The notes beneath the pieces are model-generated. The model saw only the letters and a program-made list of their open reading frames with translations, had not been told where the DNA came from and searched no databases. DNA of 13,376 nt from CAIPVR01 sp049316905 (GTDB lineage: Bacteria > Actinomycetota > Acidimicrobiia > Acidimicrobiales > Microtrichaceae). The stretch lies in NCBI GenBank assembly GCA_049316905.1, contig JBMOJH010000094.1:1-13376 (forward strand), written 5' to 3'. This document shows positions 6,759 through 13,310 of the stretch, piece by piece. The stretch's first letter is position 1; every line of letters starts with the position of its first letter. The position numbers and the translations under genes are program-made.

Positions 6759-7363
6759 GGTCGCCGTCCCATCAGGTCGAGGAGGCGGGTCTGCAGCGCT
6801 GCGTCCTCCGGCACCGTGCCGGAGGGACCGTCGCCGAACATGCCCGACGCGGCGATCATGTCGCCCATCGGTGCCACCTGGCCCCAGACCGCCTCGACCA
6901 GCTCGGGGCGGATGTCCAGGTCACCGCCGGTGGAGCGGGCGAGGTCCCAGCCGTGCACGGTGAGGTCGCCGATACGGAACCCGAGCACCATCTCGCCCGG
7001 CATGTCGAAGGCCGGGTGGTGCAGCACCCGCTCGAGGACACCGGGCCGATCGAACCCCTCGATCTGGTCCGCAGCGCTGCGGTCGAACGCCGCGAGGACC
7101 GTCGCGCCGGTCGCCGTTCCACCACCGGGCGCCGAACCGTCGAGGGACGCCTCAGCCTCGGCGTAGACGACCTTCGCGTCGTCGGTCGACGCACCGGCGG
7201 CCAGCGCCGCTGCGAGGGCGTTGCCGGCCACCACGTGGGCCACCAACTGCGTCACCGTCCACGGCTCGCAGTCGGAGGGGAGGTCCCACTGGTCCTCCCC
7301 CACGTCGAGGAGCCGTCGGCGGAACTCCTCGGTGGCCAGTGCCAGCAGGCGCAACGTGTCCAT
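6755..7363 (-). CDS. TIGR03086-type DinB-fold metal-binding protein
   Basis: A 202-residue four-helix-bundle protein of the DinB / mycothiol-dependent maleylpyruvate isomerase superfamily. The signature CEPWTVTQLVAHVVAGN (32-48) supplies His43, and GDLTVHGWDLARSTGG (132-147) supplies Asp133 and His137, which together give the three-residue metal site. Members of this group bind a divalent metal, and some use mycothiol as a cofactor; the reaction here is unknown. The ATG at 7363 has TAGCGT 6 nt upstream, a leaderless arrangement, and no Shine-Dalgarno. It is the first gene of an operon with the SDR. The divergent NDH-2-like gene starts only 62 bp away with an identical TAGCGT box. Confidence 0.82.
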   Translation of the reverse strand: MDTLRLLALATEEFRRRLLDVGEDQWDLPSDCEPWTVTQLVAHVVAGNALAAALAAGASTDDAKVVYAEAEASLDGSAPGGGTATGATVLAAFDRSAADQIEGFDRPGVLERVLHHPAFDMPGEMVLGFRIGDLTVHGWDLARSTGGDLDIRPELVEAVWGQVAPMGDMIAASGMFGDGPSGTVPEDAALQTRLLDLMGRRP

Positions 7364-7369
7364 GCCCGG

Positions 7370-7375
7370 ACGCTA
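7370..7375 (-). promoter_or_regulatory. Leaderless-type -10 box TAGCGT (minus)
   Basis: TAGCGT ends 6 nt before the minus-strand ATG at 7363. It is the mirror image of the box at 7413-7418 in the same 62-bp divergent gap. Confidence 0.5.
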
Positions 7376-7412
7376 ACCGCCGGGCCCCCACCTCGCCGGG
7401 GCGGGCCGCCGG

Positions 7413-7418
7413 TAGCGT
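7413..7418 (+). promoter_or_regulatory. Leaderless-type -10 box TAGCGT (plus)
   Basis: TAGCGT ends 7 nt before the ATG at 7426. Together with the identical minus-strand box it forms a compact back-to-back promoter; the 37 bp between the boxes is almost pure G+C. Confidence 0.5.
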
Positions 7419-7425
7419 GAGCCGC

Positions 7426-8691
7426 ATGTCCGACCGACAGCGCGTGCTCGTCCTCGGCGCCGGGTTCGCCGGCCTCGGCGCCGCCCGGAAGCTGCGCAAG
7501 GCCCCGGTCGACGTACTGCTGGTGGACCGGCACGACTACCACACGTTCCAGCCGCTCCTCTACCAGGTGGCGACCGACGTGCTCGATCCGCCCACGGTGG
7601 GCCACCCCGTCCGCGAGCTGGTCCACCACCAGGACAACCTGGACTTCGTGCAGGCCACGGTCGAGACGATCGACCTCGACGCCCGCACCGTCGCCTTTGC
7701 CGACCGCGACCCCGAGCCCTACGACCACCTCGTGGTGGGCCTCGGCGCCCGGGTCAACTTCTTCGGGGTGGAGGGCGCGGCCGAGCACTCGTTCCCCCTC
7801 TACACGCTCACCGACGCGGTGCGGCTCAAGACCCACGTGCTGCAGCTCATGGAGGAGGCCGCCCGCCACCCCGACCGGGTGGAGCCCGGCTCGCTCGACG
7901 TGGTCATCGTGGGCGGCGGCCCCACCGGCGTGGAGACCGCAGGGGCGATGGCCGAGCTGCTGCTCACGCTGTTCCCCGGCGACTACCCCGACCTCGACCT
8001 CTCGGGCCTTCGCATCACCCTGGTCGACCACGGCTCGCGGCTGCTGGCCATGTTCGACGAGGGGCTCAGCGCCTACACCAAGAAGGCGCTCGAGGAGCGC
8101 GGGGTGACGGTGCGCCTGGGCGAGGCGGTGGCCGGGATCGCTCCGGACCACGTCACCCTCGGCACCGGCGAGGTCATCCCCGCCGGCACCACGGTGTGGG
8201 GCGCGGGCCTGCAGGCGTCGCCCCTCGCCCCGATGCTCAGCACCGAGCTCCAGCACGGCCGGGTGCCGGTGGACGACCACCTGCGCCTCCCCTCGCACCC
8301 CGAGGTCTTCGTGGCGGGCGACCTCGCCTGGATCGCGGACGGCCCGGACAGCTCCATGGCGCTGCCCCAGCTCGGGTCGGTCGCGCTCCAGGCCGGCGAG
8401 CATGCGGGCCGCACGATCGACCGCCTCACCCGCAAGCACAAGGACCCGGAGCCGTTCCACTACGTGGACAAGGGCACGATGGCCACCATCGGCCGGCGCG
8501 CGGCGGTGGCGCACATGCCGCCCGACCTCCACCTCACGGGCCGCGCCGCGTTCGCGCTGTGGGGCGCGGTGCACCTGGCGCTGCTCACCGGCGGCGACTC
8601 CCGCATGGCCGCGATGGTCAACTGGTCGTGGTCGTTCATGTCCCACGACCGGCCGTCGCGGGTGATCATCGACCCGAACGACGAGGACTGA
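7426..8691 (+). CDS. Type II NADH:quinone oxidoreductase-like flavoprotein (NDH-2)
   Basis: A 421-residue two-dinucleotide-binding flavoprotein of the NDH-2 family, which passes electrons from NADH to membrane quinone without pumping protons. The FAD-binding loop is VLGAGFAGLGAARKL near residues 9-23, followed by DYHTFQPLLYQVAT, a typical NDH-2 sequence. The NADH-binding loop is VGGGPTGVE (162-170). VFVAGDLA with Asp299 closes the FAD site, and PQLGSVALQAGEH follows as in the family. The C-terminal part, ending MVNWSWSFMSHDRPSRVI, is an amphipathic membrane-anchoring region as in mycobacterial Ndh. The ATG at 7426 is preferred over an upstream start at 7339 because of the TANNNT box 7 nt before it and because the protein begins with the FAD strand. 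The GH15-like gene follows after 6 bp, so they form one operon. Confidence 0.9.
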   Translation: MSDRQRVLVLGAGFAGLGAARKLRKAPVDVLLVDRHDYHTFQPLLYQVATDVLDPPTVGHPVRELVHHQDNLDFVQATVETIDLDARTVAFADRDPEPYDHLVVGLGARVNFFGVEGAAEHSFPLYTLTDAVRLKTHVLQLMEEAARHPDRVEPGSLDVVIVGGGPTGVETAGAMAELLLTLFPGDYPDLDLSGLRITLVDHGSRLLAMFDEGLSAYTKKALEERGVTVRLGEAVAGIAPDHVTLGTGEVIPAGTTVWGAGLQASPLAPMLSTELQHGRVPVDDHLRLPSHPEVFVAGDLAWIADGPDSSMALPQLGSVALQAGEHAGRTIDRLTRKHKDPEPFHYVDKGTMATIGRRAAVAHMPPDLHLTGRAAFALWGAVHLALLTGGDSRMAAMVNWSWSFMSHDRPSRVIIDPNDED

Positions 8692-8697
8692 GCCACC

Positions 8698-10518
8698 GTG
8701 GCCGGACGCATCGAGGACTACGCCGTCATCGGCGACACCAACACCGTGGCGCTGGTCGACCGCAGCGGTTCCATCGACTGGTGGTGCGCACCCCGGATCG
8801 ACTCGGGCGCCGCGCTGGCCGCGCTCCTCGGCACCTCCGAGCACGGCCGCTGGCTGATCGCGCCCGACACCGACCACTCGGTGACCCGTCGCTACGAGGA
8901 CGACACGCTCGTGCTCGAGACCGTGTTCCGCACCGAGCACGGTGAGGTCGCCGTGCTCGACTTCATGCCCCCCGGCGCCACCGACCCCACCATCCACCGC
9001 ATCGTGGAGGGCCGCTCCGGCAGCGTGCGCCTCGACATGGAGCTGGTGGTGCGCTTCGACTACGGCGCCGTCACGCCGTGGGTGCGCGCCACCGGGGACG
9101 GGCTCGTGATGGTCGCCGGCCCCGACGGGCTCCGGTTCCACTCCCCCGTCCGCCTCGAGGGCCTCGACCACACCACCGTGGCCTCGTTCGAGGTGCACGA
9201 GGGCAGCCGGCTGACGTTCTCGCTCACCTGGTTCCCCTCGGCGCAGGAGGCACCGCTGCCGATCGACTCGCTCGCCGCGCTGCACGGCACCCGCCGCTGG
9301 TGGCACGAGTGGGTGGCCCGCTGCACCTACGCGGGTGAATGGCGCGACGACGTGGTCCGCTCCCTCATCACCCTGAAGGCACTCACGTACGGACCCACCG
9401 GCGCCGTGTGCGCGGCCGCCACCACGTCGCTGCCCGAGTCCATCGGCGGTGTGCGCAACTGGGACTACCGGTACTCGTGGCTGCGCGACGCCACCCTCAC
9501 CCTGCAGGCGCTGCTGATCTCCGGCTACGTGGAGGAGGCGACCGACTGGTCGCAGTGGCTCCGCCGCGCCGTGGCCGGCAGCCCCGGCGAGTTCCAGATC
9601 ATGTACGGCGTGGGCGGCGAGCGACGCCTCACCGAGCTCGAGCTCGACTGGCTGCCCGGCTACGAGAACTCCGCCCCGGTCCGCATCGGCAACGAGGCCT
9701 CCACCCAGTTCCAGCTCGACGTGTTCGGCGAGGTCATGGACGCGGCACTCACCGCGTCACGCAACGCCCTCCCCGGCCAGACGGGCTACGGCGGCGAGGT
9801 GATCATCGCCCTGATGGAGCACCTCGAGCGGGTGTGGGACCAGCCCGACGACGGCATCTGGGAGGTGCGCGGCCCACGCCGGCACTTCACGCACTCCAAG
9901 GTCATGGCGTGGGTCGCGTTCGACCGCGCCGTGCGCCTCGCCGAGGCCCGCGGGCAGCACGACGGCGAGCGCGTGGCGCGGTGGCGCACGCTCCGCGACG
10001 AGGTGCACGCCCAGGTGTGCGAGCAGGGCTTCGACACCGAGCTCAACTCGTTCACGCAGTACTACGGGTCGAAGAACCTCGACGCGTCCCTGCTCATGCT
10101 CGCGATCGTCGGGTTCCTCCCCGCGGAGGACCCCCGCATCGTGGGCACGGTCGAGGCCGTCCAGCGCACGCTCGTCACCGACGGGTTCGTCCGCCGCTAC
10201 GAGATCGACCCCGACGGCGAGGACGACGTGGACGGGCTGCCCGGCCAGGAGGGGGCGTTCCTGATGACGACCTTCTGGCTCGCCGACAACCTCGCGCTGA
10301 TGGGCCGCACCGAGGAGGCGACCGAGCTGTTCGAGAGGTTGCGCGGCCTGCGCAACGACGTGGGCCTGCTCAGCGAGGAGTACGACCCCGCGGCCGGGCG
10401 CATGCTCGGCAACTTCCCGCAGGCGTTCTCCCACGTGGGGCTGGTGAACACCGCGGCGAACCTGTCGGCCGGGACGGAGTCGCCCTGCGTGACGCGTTCC
10501 GCCCGCGACGCCTCCTGA
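8698..10518 (+). CDS. Glycoside hydrolase family 15 protein (glucoamylase/trehalase-like)
   Basis: A 606-residue GH15 enzyme of the cytosolic actinobacterial type; the best studied relative is the mycobacterial trehalase, which splits trehalose to glucose. Residues 1-230 form the N-terminal beta-sandwich (IEDYAVIGDTNTVALV at the start), and about 240-595 the (alpha/alpha)6 barrel. Conserved blocks include RNWDYRYSWLRD (253-264), GGERRLTELELDWLPGYE, RIGNEASTQFQLDVFGEV, GIWEVRG with Glu389 as likely general acid, HFTHSKVMAWVAFDRAV, and LLSEEYDP with Glu560/Glu561 as likely general base. No signal peptide is present. The GTG at 8698 is 6 bp after the NDH-2 stop, so translation is coupled. The tail after NTAANL is short and serine-rich. 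Substrate could be trehalose or a malto-oligosaccharide; trehalose is more likely by family, but this cannot be decided from the sequence. Confidence 0.9.
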   Translation: MAGRIEDYAVIGDTNTVALVDRSGSIDWWCAPRIDSGAALAALLGTSEHGRWLIAPDTDHSVTRRYEDDTLVLETVFRTEHGEVAVLDFMPPGATDPTIHRIVEGRSGSVRLDMELVVRFDYGAVTPWVRATGDGLVMVAGPDGLRFHSPVRLEGLDHTTVASFEVHEGSRLTFSLTWFPSAQEAPLPIDSLAALHGTRRWWHEWVARCTYAGEWRDDVVRSLITLKALTYGPTGAVCAAATTSLPESIGGVRNWDYRYSWLRDATLTLQALLISGYVEEATDWSQWLRRAVAGSPGEFQIMYGVGGERRLTELELDWLPGYENSAPVRIGNEASTQFQLDVFGEVMDAALTASRNALPGQTGYGGEVIIALMEHLERVWDQPDDGIWEVRGPRRHFTHSKVMAWVAFDRAVRLAEARGQHDGERVARWRTLRDEVHAQVCEQGFDTELNSFTQYYGSKNLDASLLMLAIVGFLPAEDPRIVGTVEAVQRTLVTDGFVRRYEIDPDGEDDVDGLPGQEGAFLMTTFWLADNLALMGRTEEATELFERLRGLRNDVGLLSEEYDPAAGRMLGNFPQAFSHVGLVNTAANLSAGTESPCVTRSARDAS

Positions 10519-10539
10519 CCCTCCCGGCGCCCACCTCCC

Positions 10540-10589
10540 GTTCTGTGTGGCCAGGGTGCAGCGATCACCACGGTCTGGCCACACAGAAC
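10540..10589. terminator. 15-bp-stem hairpin between convergent genes (bidirectional terminator or dispersed repeat)
   Basis: GTTCTGTGTGGCCAG (10540-10554) and CTGGCCACACAGAAC (10575-10589) are exact reverse complements around a 20-nt loop, which can itself pair through GGTG and CACC. It lies 21 nt after the GH15 stop and 29 nt before the mutarotase stop, so it could end both convergent transcripts. There is no T-tract on either side, and the stem is less GC-rich than its surroundings, so it may instead be a member of a repeated intergenic palindrome family. Confidence 0.65.
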
Positions 10590-10618
10590 CGGGTGGGGCG
10601 CACTTGGCGGATCGGCGG

Positions 10619-11659
10619 TCAGGCGGGGGGTGGCTCACCCACGCCGAAGCGCAGCACGGTGACCGTCTCGTAGCGCGCATGCGGGTCGAGCCGCACCGAC
10701 CCGAGCTCCGGACGGTTCGGCGTGTCGGGGAACGCCTGCGTCTCCAGGCTCACCGCGGTGTGCGGCGCGAACGGGTCGCCGAGTCCGTTGCCCGTGTAGA
10801 GCTGCACACCCACCTGGTCCGAGTGCACCGACATCCAGCGGCCGGTCGAGGGCGAGCGGAGCACCGCCACGGGCCGGACGTCGCCGACCGTGCCGTCGAC
10901 GCCGAAGCAGTGGTCGAACCCGCCGCCCGCCGCGTCCATCGCCGGGCCGAGCACGGTCGACGTGCGGAGGTCGAACGGCGTGCCGGTCACCGGTTCCGGT
11001 ACGCCGGTCGGGATCCCGTCCGCGTCCACCGGGAGCACCGTCGAGCAGGCGAGCACCAGTTCGTGGTCCCGGACGGCGCCCCAGCCGCCGGGCCCGGCGC
11101 CGTCGAGGTTCCAGTAGCCGTGGTTGGTCAGGTTCACCACGGTCGGCGCGTCGGTGGTGGCGGTGCAGGTGATCGTGAGCTCGTCGCCCGAGAGCTCGTA
11201 GGTGGCCGAGGCCCGCACCTGCCCGGGGAAGCCCTGGTCCCCGTCGGGGCTGACCAGGTCGAAGGTGACCGCAGCACCGTCGACCCCGTCGTCGGCGTCG
11301 CGCACCGCCCACACGCGGCGGTCGAACCCGTCCGGACCGCCGTGCAACGTGTTCGCCCCGTTGTTGGCCACCAGGTCGACCCGCCGACCGTCGAGCGGGA
11401 ACGACGCGCCCGCGATGCGGTTCGCGTACCGGCCGACGGTGGCGCCGAGGTGGGGGTTGCGGTGCCGGTCCCGGTGCTCGGCCGGATCCGTGAGGTGCAG
11501 GTGCACCGAGGACGGCCGACCGGCGGCGTCGGGGACCACGACCGATCGGATCGCCGCACCCAGACCCGACAGCTCGACCGACACCTCGTCGGACCCGAGC
11601 TCCACCAGTTCGAAGGCCGGCTCGGCCCCGTCGGCCGGGACGGCCCGCCGACGGATCAC
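10619..11659 (-). CDS. Aldose 1-epimerase (galactose mutarotase)-like
   Basis: A 346-residue mutarotase-fold protein that interconverts alpha and beta anomers of aldoses. GRYANRIAGASFPLDG (76-91), ANTLHGGPDGFDRRVW (102-117) with His106, VNLTNHGYWNLDG (175-187) with His180, and TAVSLETQAFPDTPN (301-315) with Glu306 match the substrate-binding and catalytic residues of GalM. Length is normal. The GTG at 11659 is chosen because it overlaps the stop of the preceding histone-tailed gene in GTGA (11656-11659); the residues before the first strand are otherwise weakly conserved. There are no other galactose genes in view, so the pathway is unknown; a general sugar-mutarotation role is likely. It is the last gene of its unit and ends at the 10540-10589 hairpin. 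Confidence 0.9.
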   Translation of the reverse strand: MIRRRAVPADGAEPAFELVELGSDEVSVELSGLGAAIRSVVVPDAAGRPSSVHLHLTDPAEHRDRHRNPHLGATVGRYANRIAGASFPLDGRRVDLVANNGANTLHGGPDGFDRRVWAVRDADDGVDGAAVTFDLVSPDGDQGFPGQVRASATYELSGDELTITCTATTDAPTVVNLTNHGYWNLDGAGPGGWGAVRDHELVLACSTVLPVDADGIPTGVPEPVTGTPFDLRTSTVLGPAMDAAGGGFDHCFGVDGTVGDVRPVAVLRSPSTGRWMSVHSDQVGVQLYTGNGLGDPFAPHTAVSLETQAFPDTPNRPELGSVRLDPHARYETVTVLRFGVGEPPPA

Positions 11660-12282
11660 GAGGTCGGGGTGGTGGGGGCGGCGCCCGACGTGTTCGCGGC
11701 CGACTTCTTCGCGGTCGACTTCTTCTTCGCGGGAGCGACCTTCTTCGGGGTGGACTTCTTGGCCGGCGCCTTCTTCTTCGCGGTCGACTTCTTGGCCGGC
11801 GCCTTCTTCTTCGCGGTCGACTTCTTCGCAGGGGCCTTCGACGACTTCGTGGCGACGGTGGGCTTCGTGGGGACCGTCTTCTTGGTGGCCTTCGTGGGGA
11901 CCTTCTTCTTGGTCGGCTTCGTCGGGGTCGCCGTCGCCGCGGCCCTGGTGACCGTGGCCGCAGCGCCCGACACGGCATCCGACGCTCGTCCCACGGCGCC
12001 GCCGGCCCGACGCACCGCGCCCTTCACCGGGCTGGTGGCCACGTCCGCGAGCTCCTGCACGCGTGCCTCGACCCTCCGGCGCTGGTCCTCGGCCTGACGC
12101 CCCACCCGGTCGACCTCGTCCGACACCCAGCCCAGCAGGTCGTCGACGAGCCGCTGGAGGTTGTCCCAGTACTCGGCCATGACGTCCTCGGCCGAGCGGG
12201 CCCCCTCGCGGACCTCCTGGGTGAGGCGTTCCACCTCCTCGGCGGCTCGGTCGAGGAAGGGCGGACGCTGCAGGTCGGGCAC
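11656..12282 (-). CDS. Coiled-coil protein with histone H1-like Lys/Ala/Pro tail
   Basis: A 208-residue protein with two very different halves. Residues 10-80 are a charged amphipathic helix with a Trp-containing core (EYWDNLQRLVDDLLGWVSDEVDRV), likely a coiled coil; 81-119 are Ala/Gly-rich. Residues 120-193 are a histone H1-like tail of KKSTAKKKAPA-type repeats. Such tails bind DNA or polyanions in bacterial histone-like and HupB-type proteins, and phasin-like helices also carry them on storage granules, so nucleoid binding and granule binding are both possible. The GTG at 12282 is chosen because GGAGGAGG lies 5 nt upstream; the frame is open to 12381, but the upstream residues look like leader sequence. 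It overlaps the mutarotase by 4 bp, an odd operon partner. No signal peptide. Function is not established. Confidence 0.8.
   Translation of the reverse strand: MPDLQRPPFLDRAAEEVERLTQEVREGARSAEDVMAEYWDNLQRLVDDLLGWVSDEVDRVGRQAEDQRRRVEARVQELADVATSPVKGAVRRAGGAVGRASDAVSGAAATVTRAAATATPTKPTKKKVPTKATKKTVPTKPTVATKSSKAPAKKSTAKKKAPAKKSTAKKKAPAKKSTPKKVAPAKKKSTAKKSAANTSGAAPTTPTS
11753..11818. repeat. Two perfect tandem 33-bp copies encoding the Lys/Ala tail
   Basis: Positions 11753-11785 and 11786-11818 are identical 33-bp units, each coding eleven residues of the AKKSTAKKKAP type on the minus strand. A partial third copy (11819-11828) and degenerate units flank them. Identity at the DNA level implies recent expansion by slippage or unequal recombination, so the tail length may vary between strains. 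Confidence 0.85.
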
Positions 12283-12311
12283 GGGAACCTCCTCCGGCGG
12301 GCACCTCGGTC

Positions 12312-12326
12312 GGTGCACGATGCACC
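12312..12326. promoter_or_regulatory. Dyad GGTGCA-CGA-TGCACC in the divergent gap
   Basis: A 6-bp perfect inverted repeat with a 3-bp spacer, 30 bp upstream of the histone-tailed gene and 146 bp upstream of the response regulator. It could be an operator or a short hairpin in the leader of the histone-tailed gene. The rest of the gap (12283-12471) holds the two Shine-Dalgarno sites and no obvious -35/-10 pair. Confidence 0.3.
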
Positions 12327-12471
12327 TGCCTACACCCGAACGTTGTACGACGCGCGACATTTCCACCACATCGCGTGACATCCGGCCGACAACTGGTCAC
12401 CGACCGTCGCATTGCCGCGTTCCGTGGCCGGGAGGGTGCCACAGTCCACCACGCATGGAGGTGGTGGAGTG

Positions 12472-13119
12472 ATGGATGTGATGGTGGTCGACGCGCACCC
12501 AGTGCTGGGTGCGGGTCTGTCGCGGCTGCTCGCCGACGAGCCGCAGATCGGGCGGGTGCGGTTCACCTCGGAATCATCGGCGTTGTTCGAGGCCCTCGCC
12601 GCCTCACCGCCCGACCTGGTCCTCCTCGACTGGGAGCTGCCGGACGGCGCGGGGCCGGCCGCGGTCCGGCGGGTCCGCCGGCAGCACCCCGACACCCGGC
12701 TCATCGTCACCAGCGGCGAGCCCGACGACCTCGCAATGCGCACCGCGTTCGCCCTCGGCTGCGACGGGTACCTCAGCAAGGACCGACCGCACACCCAGAT
12801 CCTGGCGGCGGTCGCCACCGTGGCACGCGGCCAGGTGGCCTTCGACCGCGACGACCTCGGGCGGATCACCGCCGAGACCCCGGCGGCGCCCGCGCCGTCG
12901 CCGCTCACCGAGCGCGAGCTGCAGGTGCTGGCGCTGCTCGCGGACGGGCGCACCAACAAGGAGATCGCGGCCGAGCTGTACCTGAGCTCGAACACCGTGC
13001 GGAACCACCTCTACCGGATGGGCCGGAAGCTCGAGGCGGGCAGCCGCCTGGACATCGTGGTCAAGGCCGTGCAACTGGGACTGGTCTCGATCGACCGGGA
13101 TCTCGCCGAGCGCCCCTGA
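12472..13119 (+). CDS. LuxR/NarL-family response regulator
   Basis: A 215-residue two-component response regulator. Residues 1-115 form the receiver domain, with Asp53 in VLLDWELPDG as the phosphoacceptor, Thr80 in IVTSGE and Lys103 in YLSKDRP. The acidic pair at the N-terminus reads VVDAHP, so only one aspartate is present where most regulators have two. Residues about 144-205 are a LuxR-type helix-turn-helix (PLTERELQVLALLADG, NKEIAAELYLSSNTVRNH, then a dimer helix), which binds DNA as a dimer. No histidine kinase is adjacent, so it is an orphan within this window. The ATG at 12472 has GGAGGTGG about 7 nt upstream; a later ATG at codon 4 is possible. A large hairpin follows the stop. Target genes are unknown, although the palindromes upstream of 13311 are candidates. 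Confidence 0.92.
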   Translation: MDVMVVDAHPVLGAGLSRLLADEPQIGRVRFTSESSALFEALAASPPDLVLLDWELPDGAGPAAVRRVRRQHPDTRLIVTSGEPDDLAMRTAFALGCDGYLSKDRPHTQILAAVATVARGQVAFDRDDLGRITAETPAAPAPSPLTERELQVLALLADGRTNKEIAAELYLSSNTVRNHLYRMGRKLEAGSRLDIVVKAVQLGLVSIDRDLAERP

Positions 13120-13127
13120 CCGGGTCC

Positions 13128-13183
13128 ACCGGGGGTGGGCCGGGAGGCGCCGGCCCTGGCGCTGCTCCCTGACCCACCCCGGT
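13128..13183 (+). terminator. Nested GC-rich hairpin after the response regulator
   Basis: Nested perfect stems: ACCGGGGGTGGG with CCCACCCCGGT (one bulged G), then GGGAG with CTCCC, then GCGCC with GGCGC around a 6-nt loop. It starts 8 nt after the stop codon, as a terminator would, but no U-tract follows. Part of the right arm (CACCCC, 13175-13180) can also pair with GGGGTG (13185-13190), giving a mutually exclusive small hairpin, and CCGTTG/CAACGG (13192-13209) forms another just beyond. Confidence 0.5.
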
Positions 13184-13233
13184 AGGGGTGCCCGTTGCCT
13201 CTCCAACGGCGCGGGATCGACTCCCATGAGCAA

Positions 13234-13245
13234 GTCGGTACCGAC
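13234..13245. promoter_or_regulatory. 12-bp perfect palindrome GTCGGTACCGAC
   Basis: A fully symmetric 12-bp site about 65 bp upstream of the ATG at 13311, in a stretch repeatedly containing GTACC/GGTAC. It is a candidate binding site for a dimeric regulator. Confidence 0.35.
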
Positions 13246-13267
13246 GTACCAACCGGCGCAGCACCTC

Positions 13268-13298
13268 GTACCACCGTCGTGACCTCCGGCGGTGGTAC
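13268..13298. promoter_or_regulatory. Inverted repeat GTACCACCG-N13-CGGTGGTAC next to the -10 box
   Basis: Perfect 9-bp arms (13268-13276, 13290-13298) end at the base before the TACCGT box at 13299. A protein bound here would cover the -35 region, either blocking or recruiting RNA polymerase. It shares the GTACC core with the palindrome at 13234-13245. Confidence 0.5.
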
Positions 13299-13304
13299 TA
13301 CCGT
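13299..13304 (+). promoter_or_regulatory. Leaderless-type -10 box TACCGT
   Basis: TACCGT ends 6 nt before the ATG at 13311, the same hexamer and spacing as before the GNAT gene at 2882. It supports the start of the truncated secreted protein. Confidence 0.5.
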
Positions 13305-13310
13305 CCCCGC

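Noticed and set aside
7339..7425. N-terminal extension of the NDH-2-like gene to 7339
   Set aside because: It overlaps the divergent gene's start and both promoters, and the FAD-binding strand starts just after 7426.
7252..9306. Very long minus-strand open frame (684 codons) opposite the NDH-2 and GH15 genes
   Set aside because: Composition is low-complexity His/Arg/Gly/Val and it lies antisense to two strongly conserved enzymes.
10547..12097. Plus-strand open frame with a Phe/Ala/Val-rich, apparently hydrophobic end
   Set aside because: The hydrophobic stretch is the antisense of lysine codons in the histone-like tail (AAG read as CTT/TTC), not a membrane protein.
12283..12381. N-terminal extension of the histone-tailed protein to 12381
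   Set aside because: A strong GGAGGAGG ribosome site inside this stretch points to the GTG at 12282, and the extra residues are Cys/His/Arg-rich with no helix pattern.
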